DNA from: Beroe ovata
Lineage: Eukaryota > Ctenophora > Nuda > Beroida > Beroidae
Length of the DNA stretch: 33,489 nt
Assembly (NCBI GenBank): GCA_946803715.1
Contig: CAMPET010000042.1
Span: 95,710 to 129,198 of the forward strand
Direction of reading: 5' to 3'
Shown: piece by piece, positions 8,269-19,768 of the stretch
Position numbering within the stretch: position 1 is the first letter of the stretch
Layout: each line of letters starts with the position of its first letter
Notes under the pieces: model-generated
Seen by the model: only the letters and a program-made list of their open reading frames with translations
Databases searched by the model: none
What the model was told of the DNA's origin: nothing
Translations under genes and position numbers: made by a program

Positions 8269-11200
8269 ATGCTAGATCTCACCTCACTTCTAATCGGCAT
8301 CTCCTCCTTCCTCCTTCTCCTATCCTCACTCTGCCTTCTCCTCTACACTCGATACGGTATCAACAGTCTCACTGACATGTCACGTGAGATCTCCTACTTC
8401 AAGAGCAGGGTCCAGCTGTCACTGTCACAGTGGCAGATCAGGAGGAGGAATGTAAACTATGTGGGTCAGTGGAGATCAGCTGTGATGCATCATGGGGGAG
8501 CGGTGTTCCTGCAGAATGAACAAAACCAGACTTACACTTACTCTCAGGTGAGCAACACCTTCATGCTGCCGCTACCAAGATACTTTGTTCATGTCCATTA
8601 CATTGTTTATGGACTAAAATGACTGAAGTGTACTGATTTTGGAGATATACTTTGGCGGAGTCCCAAAGTTGTATTGCTACTCTTCAAACTTGAGTCAACA
8701 GTTTCAAACACTTATTGACTAATTGACTGATTAACTCATTAACTAATCGAACATGACTCCAGGTGGATGAGATGAGTGATGTTCTAGCAAAGTTCCTCCA
8801 CGAGCGAAACATCACGGAGGATGACATAGTGGGGGTGATGATGAGTAACAGTGTGGAATTGGTGGTCACGTGGCTAGCACTCATCAAACTGGGGGCTCGA
8901 CCTGCCCTCATCAACATCAATCTGAAGGGGATATCTCTCGTCTACTGCATCAAGGTGGGGAAATCATCATTCATCAGCCGATTGATGATCCTTGATGAAT
9001 CAGTGAATCACCACTCGGTGATGACTGACATCTTGTTTGTCATCACATGTTATTCCATGTGTCACCACTAGGTGGTGGTGGAATCATACTGTATCACCGT
9101 CAGGTGCTACTTGCTTCAATCACCCACACTCCACAGGTGCATCACTTACATTCCACAGGTGCATCACTTACATTCCGCAGGTGCTAGAAGAGTGTAGAAT
9201 GGTCCTCGTTGATGAGCGTGTACAGACAGAGAACATCAATGGTTCATCACCTGAGAGACAACTCAGGATTCCATTCTACACAGTTAACTTTGCGTCACAG
9301 GCAACGGGCACGTATGTGATAGGGCGGAAAGCGCTGGAGCTGGTCAACATGATAACTGATGGAGGGCATCAGGATGAATTTGCTGGGAGTAAGAAAGGTA
9401 AATTTCCAGTGTTTCAACTGTTCCTGATCAGATGGCATGTTTTATACTTCCACCATTATATCTTTTCAATCAATAGGAGAATTCATTGCAAATATTCATA
9501 TTGGCCATAATGAACACAATTGCAATACAAGATTTCTACTTTTTCCATGACTGACGTCACTAGGTTACGACGCTATCGTTGGTTATCTCTTCACTTCTGG
9601 TACAACGGGGTATCCCAAAGCTGTGCCCTTCTCATTTGATAAGCTCTGGTCAATTCTACTCGTGTGTTTCATAAAGAGGTATGTTGAATATTGGCATTCA
9701 CCCCACCATGGCTTCATGGATCATAGTATTTTAGTATCACTGTCGCAGCTATCCAAATATATTTTACACCCGTGGCTATGATATCGCAGGTATTCGATAA
9801 CGGAGAAGGACGTGATCTACTCCACTCTCCCACTCTACCACTCCACAGCTCTTTGTGTAGGACTTCACATTGCCATCCTTGTGAGTGTCTGTGTGTGTGT
9901 CTGTGTGTGTCTGTGTGTGTGTCTGTGTGTGTGTCTGTGTCTGTGTTTGTGTCTGTGTCTGTGTCTGTGTCTGTGTCTGTGTTTGTCTGTGCTTGTCTGT
10001 CTAGCAGTTCAAGTGTCTGTCTGCACTGTGGCTATGTGTGGACTGTGGCCATGTCAGTAATCTGACTTGAGTACTACTCAGTATCTCTGAGAGTCTGTGT
10101 CTGCGGGTTTTCACAGACAGCTCTTCCCTCAGACGGGTTGCAAGTTTGTGTTACGAGAGAAGCTCTCAGTCAACACATTCTGGAGCGAGATAAAGTCTCA
10201 CGAAGCCACTATTTTCCTCTACGTGGGTGAAATGTGCCGATTCCTCCTAAACCGGAAGATAAACTACCGCCCCAAAGCCGGGTATAAGTTACGGCTCGGT
10301 ATCGGTAACGGACTCGGAGCCGATATCCACGCGCAGTTCCGCGATACTTTCCGTATCCCCCGTATCGCGGAGTTCTACGGACAGACAGAGGGGTTCGCGT
10401 TCCTGGGGTCGTTCCTCGAGAAACCAGGGTCGCTGGGGTACATACCCAAACTAAAATTTGGCAGAAACCCCTACAGGTTGGTAAACCGCGGACACCACAG
10501 AATTGGTGACCAGTTGTCTTGGACCAGTGGTAATTGTTTTTGTGAGATGGGGATTATACCTCATCATCATCTTCTTCATGTAAAGAAACCCTTTCTCTCA
10601 GGGTGATTGAGTGTGACAGTGATACGTTACAGCCAGTGAGGAACCCCCGTACAGGGTGGTGTCAACTGTGTGGTGTCAACGAGCAAGGTCTACTCATTGT
10701 AAGGACCAACAACACTCACAAAGGTGCATAAACCTTACCTTACCTGATTTATTGACCAAAACATTCATGCCCTAATACATTTATCCTGATGTTCTTCGTT
10801 ATTCGGAAGGAAGATTTCAATTCCCAGTTCAGCCTCCTTCTCCTCACTTCTCCTCCTTCTCCTCACTTCTAATCACCTTGTTATCACCTTAATCACCTGT
10901 AGATAGCATCTACCACAACAACACCGAGGATGTCCGGATGATATACAATGTGGAGCAGGATGGTGACAGATATATCAGTACTGGAGATATGGTACTTATC
11001 GGCTCCGATAGGTCTTACTACTTCGTGGATAGACTCGGCGATACCTTCCGGTAAATGATGAATGTTGACAGTGCCAGGTGTTAACATTGAGGGGGTATTT
11101 ACAGTGTAAACAAACACGGAAGTTAACAGTATTAGTTGTTAACAGTGTCGAATGTTGTCAGTGTGTGAAATATTTGATATTTTATGTGCTTCAAAAGTAG

Positions 11201-11526
11201 GACATATATGCGAGTTACCTCTTCTTTGCTATTCAACTGTTGTAGGATTTTACCCTACCGTCGGTGCGCGCGATTTTCAATTTTGCCAGGGATAAAATCC
11301 CGCCAGGAAGGGTAGGGTGAAATCCTACAATTCAACTGTGATTGTGTTGGCACTCCGACAAAATCGATCTAAAGCTCTGACACTCACTCTCCTTTTTCAA
11401 TAGGTGGAAAGGAGAGAACATTTCCACGACACAAGTTTCATCAGTTCTCAGTCAGATAGATGTGGTACAGGAGGCATGTGTATATGGTGTGTCTGTCCCA
11501 GGTAAGACATACACACACATACACAC

Positions 11527-11565
<39 letters not shown>

Positions 11566-12176
11566 ACAGGTTTCAAATAAGAAATGAACTGGTCGTAGCC
11601 TACATGCTAGTGCTACTACTTCTCGCACGTGCATTGTGCAACCAACTGCGCTTCCAATTCCCATACCAACACGCACGCGGTGTTGCTATGGGAAGATATA
11701 GAGAGAATGCCAAATTATGATAGGGATCATAATCCACGATCACCTGCTATGTTCACTGTTCAGGACACGATGGGAAGGCTGGGATGGCTGCAATTCTCCT
11801 CCAATCAGAACCCTCTCTTCCTCAGCTATACGAGAAACTAAGTGCAAACCTACCGAAACACGCAATTCCTCTATTCATCAGGTGAGCAGCAGAGACTATC
11901 ACTAAGTCTAAACGAATCTTGCCCCCCCTCCGGCCCCGTATTATCATTATGTGCCCCCTGATGCTGAAACCGATTTAACTCATCTTATCCAGGTTTGTTA
12001 ACAGACTGGACGTAACATCTACCCATAAATACAGAACATCTCAACTTCAGCAGGACGCATTCGATCCATCCATCTCAGCAAAGATCTACCTCGTTAGTCA
12101 CAAGGAACGAACTTATCGAATCATGACACCAGACCTTTATCGACAAATCATGAATTCTGTCGAGACTGTTCTATGA
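8269..12176 (+). CDS. SLC27A: Very-long-chain acyl-CoA synthetase / fatty-acid transport protein (SLC27/FATP family)
   Basis: Eleven exons join without phase breaks into 635 aa: 8269-8547, 8763-8954, 9181-9397, 9564-9678, 9790-9880, 10133-10476, 10602-10723, 10903-11050, 11404-11501, 11764-11881 and 11993-12176 (TGA). The length is typical for the family. An N-terminal membrane segment (residues 7-28, [15 protein letters not shown]) precedes the AMP-binding domain. Diagnostic motifs are [13 protein letters not shown] (237-249, ATP/AMP loop), [19 protein letters not shown] with the ribose-binding Asp482, and the family motif [16 protein letters not shown] (496-511). The enzyme ligates long or very long fatty acids to CoA with ATP, at the ER or plasma membrane, and drives fatty-acid uptake. 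The paralogue (A1/A4 or A2-like) cannot be assigned by eye. It is convergent with LSD1, 865 bp away. Nothing appears broken. Intron 2 ends in a triplicated acceptor; intron 8 holds a MITE. Confidence 0.95.
9131..9180 (+). repeat. Triplicated 3' splice-site unit
   Basis: A 22-bp unit containing CC(A/G)CAG|GTGC is present three times in tandem, with AG dinucleotides ending at 9136, 9158 and 9180. Only the third keeps the acyl-CoA synthetase frame. Using the first or second would add 44 or 22 bases and lead to a stop codon within a few codons. Confidence 0.85.
9884..10010. repeat. TG/TCTG microsatellite
   Basis: (TGTGTGTC)n and (TGTCTG)n repeats fill the start of intron 5 of the acyl-CoA synthetase, right after the donor at 9881. 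Confidence 0.9.
11241..11329. mobile_element. MITE, 89 bp, copy 1
   Basis: The element starts TGTAGGATTTTACCCTACC and ends with the reverse complement TGTAGGATTTCACCCTACC, giving 19-bp terminal inverted repeats with one mismatch. Both sides carry the same 10 bp, ATTCAACTGT (11231-11240 and 11330-11339), a perfect target-site duplication. It carries no coding capacity. A related copy lies at 19658-19768. It sits in intron 8 of the acyl-CoA synthetase. A 10-bp duplication is compatible with a Mutator-like transposase, which is an inference. Confidence 0.85.
11508..11569. repeat. (CA)n microsatellite
   Basis: A CA-dinucleotide run with minor interruptions in intron 9 of the acyl-CoA synthetase. 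Confidence 0.9.
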
Positions 12177-13041
12177 TACTGACAATTTTAATTATGATAA
12201 CATGATACGAAGCGAACAAGATCAGAGTATTTTTCAAAATCAATTTTCAGTTTCAGCTCAGTATTATACATGCATTGACTTTCGAAGATCAATCAAATCA
12301 AAGTCAATATAATACAGGGTGTGTCAAAAAGTGGACAAAAGTAAACGTCCACATCTCAGCTTCTTTTCGGAGTTTCCGGATGAAATTTGGAGATGCGTTG
12401 GGTATTAGCAATAATTTTCATTTTTCTATTCGAGAAATGCTTTTGAATGCGTAACGAATACATTTGAATTGTGTCGCGTAGCAACGGCCGTATCAAAAAT
12501 GTTGCACGTGTGAACGAAATTCAAGTGAGACGCGCGCTTGAGTGTCAGAATGGATAAGAATTGTTGAGATTCGAACTCTTGAATCTTCATGGATAATTCA
12601 AAACTCTGACTTTTCCGAATAGCGGTAACTGGTAACATAATTGGACATTTGCATAGTCAAATATTATATTCGGACGATTAAGAGAATAAGAGTGATAATA
12701 CGGTGAATGGTAGACAGAAGAACAAGATAAATATTTGAAGCCACATCTTTCCTCACTTGTCTTAAGTAATATAATAAAATTCAAATTAACATAAAAATTA
12801 AATGCTTAAGAATAAGATTGTCCATTTGAAAGCGGGTCGGGGTAAACAATGAATTTCAAGAAAAATTCGGAAAGCTGGCAATATTGAACTTGAAGCAAGC
12901 ACCAACTTTTAGATGCTTGAGCTTTATTCCTCAGTCCATCCATTTGATTTTGACCAACACTAATACTGTTCAGTAATAGCTGTTCAGTAAGTATGAGTAC
13001 TGAGTTAACTTCAAATAACGCCCCATCACTTGAATTGTCTT
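12177..13041. other. Convergent intergenic region with a possible transposon end
   Basis: This lies between two tail-to-tail genes and should hold both 3' UTRs. At about 12314 the motif TACAGGGTGTGTCAAAAAGT resembles the terminal repeat style of Tc1/mariner-like elements, preceded by TA. I find no matching inverted end nor any transposase. The rest is AT-rich with no gene recognised. Confidence 0.35.
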
Positions 13042-16000
13042 CTATTGTGCTCCAGCGAGCTGTTCCTTGCTGTGAGGGGGTCCCAAAAACTGGTCTGTGA
13101 TTCGGCCCGCCTCTCTCAACCCGGATAGGAGGGCGCCGTGCACAGTTGCGGGGTAGTTTCTGATTGTGTGCTCGCCAGCGAAAAACACTCGTGGCAACGC
13201 CCCACTCGCTGAAAACATTGCATTATCAAAACAGTTCGAAGTGACAAATATTGGAGAAGGTTGATTGTTGAATCCAGCAATGAACAGGATGATGTTATTA
13301 TTACCGCTGTGAGGGGCAACAGGACGCGCCAGATCGTCGTAGTCGTTTCCCGAGGAGCCGGCTGCAACATATGAGTAGGACCCGAGGGCCCAGGGGTCAC
13401 CGCGCCACCTTGTGACCCGGAACTTGTTGGGTTGTGGGACTGTCTGGAAACCGAATATGGCACGGAGAATAGTCATAGCCCGTCCTACGATCGCTTCATC
13501 TGTTTGGGAGGGAGTCAGTTATGATGGCACAGTGTATGACCCGACCATTCCAATCATATATAGCTTATAGCTGAAAGTATCGCGTCATGAGCAGATTATA
13601 CTAACCGGGCACAGTTTCTATGACAGTTGCAGCCTCCCCAGCAATGAGCGCTATGAGAACCGGTGCCTTGGACACACTCCAGAACAGGAAGAGCTCGCCC
13701 CGAGAAATTGTGCTGTTGGAAACATGGCCAAACAGGTGTATCGTCTTGTCCCAGAACACTTTGTTGAAACACAGCACAACCTATTATAGTGGAGATTTGT
13801 AGAGATTCTGTGAAATATCGAAAATCTGTAACATCTAAACATGAGCTAGTTGTAAGTGTAAGGGATATTCATCATTTGCAAACCTTGTTGAGGTTTCCGA
13901 ATCCCATTCTCTTGATAGCAGAGGTTTTCCACTCGGGTAACGAGGGCTCAAACTTGAGTTTCTCTTTCTTGAGAACACCCAGGGGGATGGTAAGGAGGAC
14001 AGCATCAGCACTGATTGTTGTTGTGGTACTGGACGCCCAGCTGCTGTTCACCTGGTTCACTTCCCGGGTAGCTACTTCCACTCCGTTATCCGAGTATTTG
14101 ATCCCAACACACGCAGTGTTGTGTCGGATCTTCAGTCCTTCGGACATCGCGTCCGGAATCGCTGACATCCTGAAACATTGCACGTGGAATGCGCAGACTA
14201 GATAGATGCTGATGAACATGTCAATCAATATCTTCAGCTGGTTTTATTTTAGATGTGAAAACATACCCGTCATGCACAATAAGATGATTGCCCGTGAACT
14301 CGAAGTCATCGTCCTGGTCCCAATGTTTCAAGGAGAGTGCCGATAAGGGGGCAGCATTAGCAAACTCCAAGTTGGCACAATGCCAGTCCAGAACATGTCG
14401 TTCCTGTGGTGTCATGTATATCTCGTTGGGAACCATTTGCTCCATCTTTGTCAACTTGACCTCCAACTCTTGCTGTTCCTTCAGCAGAGCATCGTACTCC
14501 GCAAACGTTTCTAGCATAACTTTGTACGCTGCTTTGACTTCAAACTCCGCTTTCTGATCCCTGATTACTTCTCCTAGCTGGTCTGATAATTCCTCGTGCT
14601 TCATCTTTAATTCTGAGGAAAATCGGTATCATAAAAGTTTAACTGGGGCTACTTTAATTGTAAAGTATCGCAGGTATCGAGGATGCCGGTTTTTAACTCA
14701 GCATGGAAACTGAAGTTACAAGAAACCCCTGATGATAATATTGTACTCACCGAGATACTTAGAATGAGAATCCTTGATTTTCTCGTGCAGAGGGAAGAGT
14801 GCTTGCTGAATGTGGTTCAGTTTCTCCTGTATATCACACCGGTCACGCCCATGTTTCAGCTGCTTCTCCTTAACTTGTCTAATTTGTAGTTTGATAATGA
14901 TCTCCAGCGCTTGGCCGAGAGACACAGGTCTCCCATTGATACTGTTCACATTGAGCTGGTGCGACATGTAGGTCGTCGCTTCTAAAAGTCTGTTAAACTC
15001 CCTCTCCACTCTCTCATCCCTCTCTTTGGGAACCATCTGTCCTGTGAACTCGTATAGTGGACAGTCCTGTTTGATGGGCATGAGGTCCAGGTTCAGTTGC
15101 TTGGCAAGGACTGCAAGTGGATTACCACCCAGGCCTGTTACAACCATAGCACCCAAATCTGCAGTGTGAGGCCCGTCTTTGAACGTGCACACTCGACCAC
15201 CAACCACTGATCGTGCCTCAATAATCTCCACGTTTAGACCAAACTGTTGTAGTTGTCTTGCAGCCGTCACGCCTGGGATAATTTGTGATCGATGTTGCCG
15301 GCAACTTTGTCAAGTGTTGCTAGAGCTGGTGAGGAGCTAAGAACGAATAACTGAAACATGAATGACGGGCTACCTGATACGCCTGCCCCAACAACCAGAA
15401 TTTTGGGGGCTGTGGGGGAAATCTCAGTTTTTGTCGGGGAATTGAACACCCCGAAATTAATAAAGCCGTATCTGTTGAGATACTGGTACACCCTCTTCAC
15501 AAGAACTTCATCTTCTGCGGGATTATAGAGGTAGATGATCGAAAAATGCATATTTCGTGTAAACTTTAAATCAAGTGACAGTTCCCTATGATCTATTTGA
15601 AAATAGACAAATATCCCACCATTATGAGGAGGCTCAATTCTTGGGACAGCATCCTCTACAGTCAGCTTGTTCTTCGGATCCTCTAGCCAGATGAAGAGCT
15701 GCAATATAAACAAGGGTCACGTTAGATTTTATCTGTTTGGAAAACAGAGCAATGAACGGGATTCACTAACCAATCTGTTACGTATGTACAGGAAATGGCT
15801 GTGGCTCTCTTTAACATTGAATATGTCCGAGAATGTGATGGCTTCCTGCTTTGTCATTCTATCGGCGGGCAAGCGGCTAGCAAATGCCGCTGAATCGAGA
15901 TCTAACGAGCACAGTAATTAAGTTTGAGTGGGTGACAAAGTTTAATAAAGTCACATCACATGTTTCCGTGTGACAAACCTTTCGGGGTGAGGAATTCTTT

Positions 16001-18421
16001 GTCGTCGAAATCATCTTCAGGGTCATAATCAGGGTCCACTTCCTTTTCCTTCTGAACATCAGCCTGCAAGACGTGATAACAGATGCAGGCATAATAGCGG
16101 GAAACAGTCCGATTCCCACGCCGCGCAATACGCGCGGCGCGAATAAGTGCTAACACTGTTTGCTTGTGATGCGTTTGAGTGATAATTTTAAAGCGGAAGT
16201 TGTAAGCACGAACTAATGTCACATGTTGCGCGCGCATACTCATAAAAAACAAAATCGATTGGTTTGGCTTTTTGAACCTCGTACCTGTCACGCACCCTCA
16301 CCTTCGTTTTCTTTTTCTTTTGTCTTTTTTCCCGGGGTGGGGGTTGTTCAGCCCCCTTCTCTCCCGCCTCGGTGCTCTTGAGCAGAGCTTGCGATGAACG
16401 GAGAGCGTCGTCAGAACTGTCAATTATTTTCTTAGTGGACAAAAGAACGGAATCTTGTTTCCGTTTAGCCACGTCCTCTCTAGCTTGTATACGCCTGGGA
16501 GGAAGCATAGAGACAATAATTAGCGTCATAGAGATTCAGAAAAACGATATTATTCAGCAGTGATTTGATTGTTTGATCAGGTTTGCTGATGAAATGAACA
16601 AGGCGACGTCAGGGGATGCTAGTTTTACCTGGAGGAAGGGGGCTGTTTGTCGAGTGAGGTTATGAAGTCGTCTGGATGGTGCACTCTGTCTGCCCTGTTA
16701 TTCATCATCTGAAATGATAGTGATAGGGATAATTACTAACAATGGATACTCACTACTAACATAGTGAGAACACAGTGAGTGCCTACGCAGACAGACAAAC
16801 AGATAGACATACAGAGTACACACACACACACAAACAGTCAGAAACACACGAAACTAACGTGTTGCCCACTGGGATGATGGAAAAGTTGCACTTGTTGTGA
16901 CATTTGGGCGTGTAGCGGTTGTATAGGGTGTGAATTGTGAATGTAGTGGTTCACACCGTGTGATTGGGTGGTGGGTTGACACTGTGCATGTGTAGGTTGT
17001 ATTGTATCCCATGAGAAAATGTGTGGATGAGAGCGCCGTGAGTCTGCCATGGAATAGTGGGGAGTAACCTCGTGACCCTGAATAGTGAATATGTACTGAT
17101 TTGTGACACACATGATTTGTGACACACATGATTTGTGACACACATGATTTGTGACAAACATGATCTGTGAGAATAGTAGTGGGTAACTGTTGTGAGCAGG
17201 AAATGATATGATAGATTAGAGCTGACAAGATTACAGACTCACCATCACAGACTCATCTATTTCCTCAATAATCTCCTCTTCAATAATCTCAGCAAAGACC
17301 TGCACTCTGCCTCCAGGCGTTGTCAAGGTGACAATATCATTCTCACCCTGACTATTTATATTGTCATCAGATGACTCCATCTCATCATCAACTCCCTTCT
17401 CTGAAGGCAGCTCGGTGACAATGTCAGCTGCTGCTGCAGCCTCTGTCACCGCCACTTCATCCATCATATTGTCCGTGTCCTGGTGAACAACCTCTGCCGT
17501 CACTACGTTACCATTGATGGACACATCGATTGTTTTCATTGTCTGTAAATCCTGGATAAATGACAATTGAGTTATTGTAACAATTGAGTAATTTGTAACA
17601 ATCTCACCAAAGTATGGTTTCAAAAGACCAATGCTGAATGCAACAAATAGCAGGGACTTACAGATATGATTTACCTGGGAATCCACTGCGTTTGATTCCA
17701 CAATTTCCATCTCTTCAAGATCTTCATTGACCTTCTGCATAGTCTCTTCAACAGATTCTTTCATCTCACTGGATCCCTCATCTTTATTTACAATTTCTGC
17801 ACTCATCTCCACTGGGGCATCCACAATATCTGCTGAGGAAGTAGCTGGATTGTCCTCCATGGTTTCATCTGGCTTGCTGTCATCTTCAGCTTTTTCCTCT
17901 GATTCATCGCCTTGAGTTGGTTTAACTTGAGTATTGGCATCTGTTGGGTTAACTTGATCCTGATTGGAGTTTTCTGTTTCAGTAGCTTCCATATCAGGTA
18001 ATTGTTCTGTTTCAGATGAATCACCTTCCGCAACTGCTGCTGTCACATTGTCTGACTGTTCCATTATCAATGACACGTCCTTCTCACCACTTGCTTGGCT
18101 CTCTTCAGGATTGCTTGTCTCTTCACTAACTGTTTCCTTATTCTCAAGATTATGAACCTCAGGAGCTGGATTTTCTTGATCAAGCAGAGTTGCAGGCAGG
18201 TCAATTTCTTCTGACGTGGGTTCAGCACCTTTCAAATCAGTCAAACTGGTTTCAGCAGTAGGACTGCTATTGTCCTCATTTCTAACATCTTCAGGTGGCG
18301 AGTTTGATGGTACATTAGTTTCAGGTTCAATAGGAGGCTTTTGACCATCATCAGCTTCTTCAGGTCCTGAATCTTCCAATACTTCTTCAGCAAATATTTG
18401 TTCAGGTGTTTCTGTTTCCAT
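13042..18421 (-). CDS. KDM1A: Lysine-specific histone demethylase 1 (LSD1/KDM1A)
   Basis: Fifteen exons join with correct phases into 1220 aa: 18421-17675, 17551-17243, 17077-16859, 16708-16629, 16494-16302, 16063-15979, 15889-15771, 15698-15620, 15514-15374, 15272-14751, 14612-14267, 14169-13884, 13780-13606, 13499-13305 and 13208-13042. The SWIRM domain begins near 545 ([17 protein letters not shown]). The FAD-binding GxGxxG is at 653-658, the amine-oxidase fold follows, and the coiled-coil tower that binds CoREST spans about 770-890. [11 protein letters not shown] and the C-terminal [18 protein letters not shown] are present. Lys1042 in GFGNLNK matches the catalytic Lys661 of human LSD1. 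The nuclear enzyme removes methyl groups from H3K4me1/2 using FAD. The first 544 aa are acidic and low-complexity, ending in a basic NLS-like [11 protein letters not shown]; human LSD1 has only about 170 aa there. The start at 18421 has G at +4; an upstream ATG at 18478 is in frame. The N-terminal exons could be a separate gene, but all their junctions keep phase. Confidence 0.93.
17098..17166. repeat. 16-bp minisatellite in LSD1 intron 2
   Basis: Four copies of TGTGACACACATGATT, the last degenerate, lie between LSD1 exons 2 and 3, just upstream (in the minus-strand sense) of the exon 3 acceptor. Confidence 0.9.
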
Positions 18422-19200
18422 GACCCTTTTTATAAACAATGAGATGATACAATCAAATACAAGGTGCATGGGTACCAAAGATTATAGGTTTAGAAACAAA
18501 TAGAGAATGGTATTCTTGGGGGGATCCCAAATGATTTTGATCACGTGACAGCTTTTCTTGATTTCCATTTGTTGTATCTATGTTCTCTATGAATGAAAAA
18601 GTTTGGGACCCCTGGCCAAGAACACCACCCTCTATAATATTTGCAGTTGATTTAATTTACTCATTCTAGTTAAGTAATCTAGTTATACAAAGTTCTCAGA
18701 ACATTGACATCATTGTATGACATAATTATATGACAGTCACTATATAAGGAGTCTTGACTAATGTAAAAAATCAAATGAAATTGACATATGGGTACCAAAT
18801 ATGAAAAACACCCCCCTTTTAAGACAACTCCAATTAAGTCTTGTCATATCACAATCATGAGGGTCCCTCACTTTTAGATTCACTTATTGTTAACAGCAAA
18901 GTTCCTTGATTAAACAATTCCCTTCATTGACAACTGAGGGAAGCAAAGTAAATCTATTTATATCCTTCATTGCGAGATTAACATCACCCACACTAATTGT
19001 CCACCCTGCTGTACAACAGCCAAGGAAAAACAGTAAAACACATCATACACGGACTGAACTCGGCGTAGGATGAAGGGGGTATTCAATCATGACCAAGTTC
19101 TGAATAGGGAAAATTCAGAAAAGTGTATGGTATCGAAAATTTCATTTCGCGCACAAAAAATTATTTTCGCCATTTTTTATGTGACATATGCAATATGGAT

Positions 19201-19484
19201 GTTCCCGCGCTGCGTGACCCAAATACTCCGCGCGCGCTGTGCGTCTCTGTGGCTTTGAGTTCATTGACTAGAACTGCAATTGTCGGTTGGCCTTGTTCTG
19301 TTAATCGATCGCGACGACTTACCCTGCACCGAGAATTTCATTGCGCGCGCCATAAATTATTCTCAGCTGGGCTTGGGCTGTGCACACGTTGCGCGCCCCT
19401 ATTCTACTCAGTGAACTGAAAAGTCGTAGAAACCACGGAGACGCGCAGCGCGCGCGGAGTATTTGGGTCACGCAGCGCGGGAAC
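19201..19484. mobile_element. Fold-back element, 284 bp with 52-bp arms
   Basis: The left arm 19201-19252 (starting GTTCCCGCGCTGCGTGACCC) and the right arm 19433-19484 are reverse complements with two mismatches in 52 bases. The 180-bp middle has no coding capacity. I see no clear target-site duplication. The arms are GC-rich against AT-rich surroundings. This fits a non-autonomous inverted-repeat transposon; a local inverted duplication is the alternative. Confidence 0.75.
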
Positions 19485-19657
19485 AGCTTGGGCAAATTGT
19501 CATGCGCATGACAATCATGTCAGATTGCAGATTGCAGATGTTACCTGACTTGTTTTTTGAATTGCGCTCAGCTCGCCTCGCGCCTTCATCGAAGGCCGAA
19601 AGAGGCTAATTTCGATAATAATATTTACTCATTGATCTGAAAAGTTGAATAGAACGT

Positions 19658-19768
19658 TGTAGGATTTTACCCTACCGTCGGTGCGCGCGATTTTCAATCC
19701 GCCCCGATAAAATCCCGCCAGGGATAAAATCCCGCCAGCAAGGGTAGGGACTAGGGAGAAATCCTACA
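19658..19768. mobile_element. MITE, 111 bp, copy 2
   Basis: Same family and orientation as 11241-11329. The first 34 bases, through the TGTAGGATTTTACCCTACC end and the inner GTCGGTGCGCGCGATTTTCA, are identical. This copy is longer because GATAAAATCCCGCCAG is duplicated internally, and it carries extra bases (ACTAGGG) near the right end. No target-site duplication is evident. Confidence 0.8.

Noticed and set aside
9772-10065. Val/Cys/Ser repeat open frames
   Set aside because: They read through a TG/TCTG microsatellite in an intron; only the first part (to 9880) is the real exon 5 of the acyl-CoA synthetase.
16100-16145. GC-rich hairpin CCGCGC / GCGCGG in LSD1 intron 5
   Set aside because: Only a 6-bp stem; expected by chance in a GCGC-rich patch.
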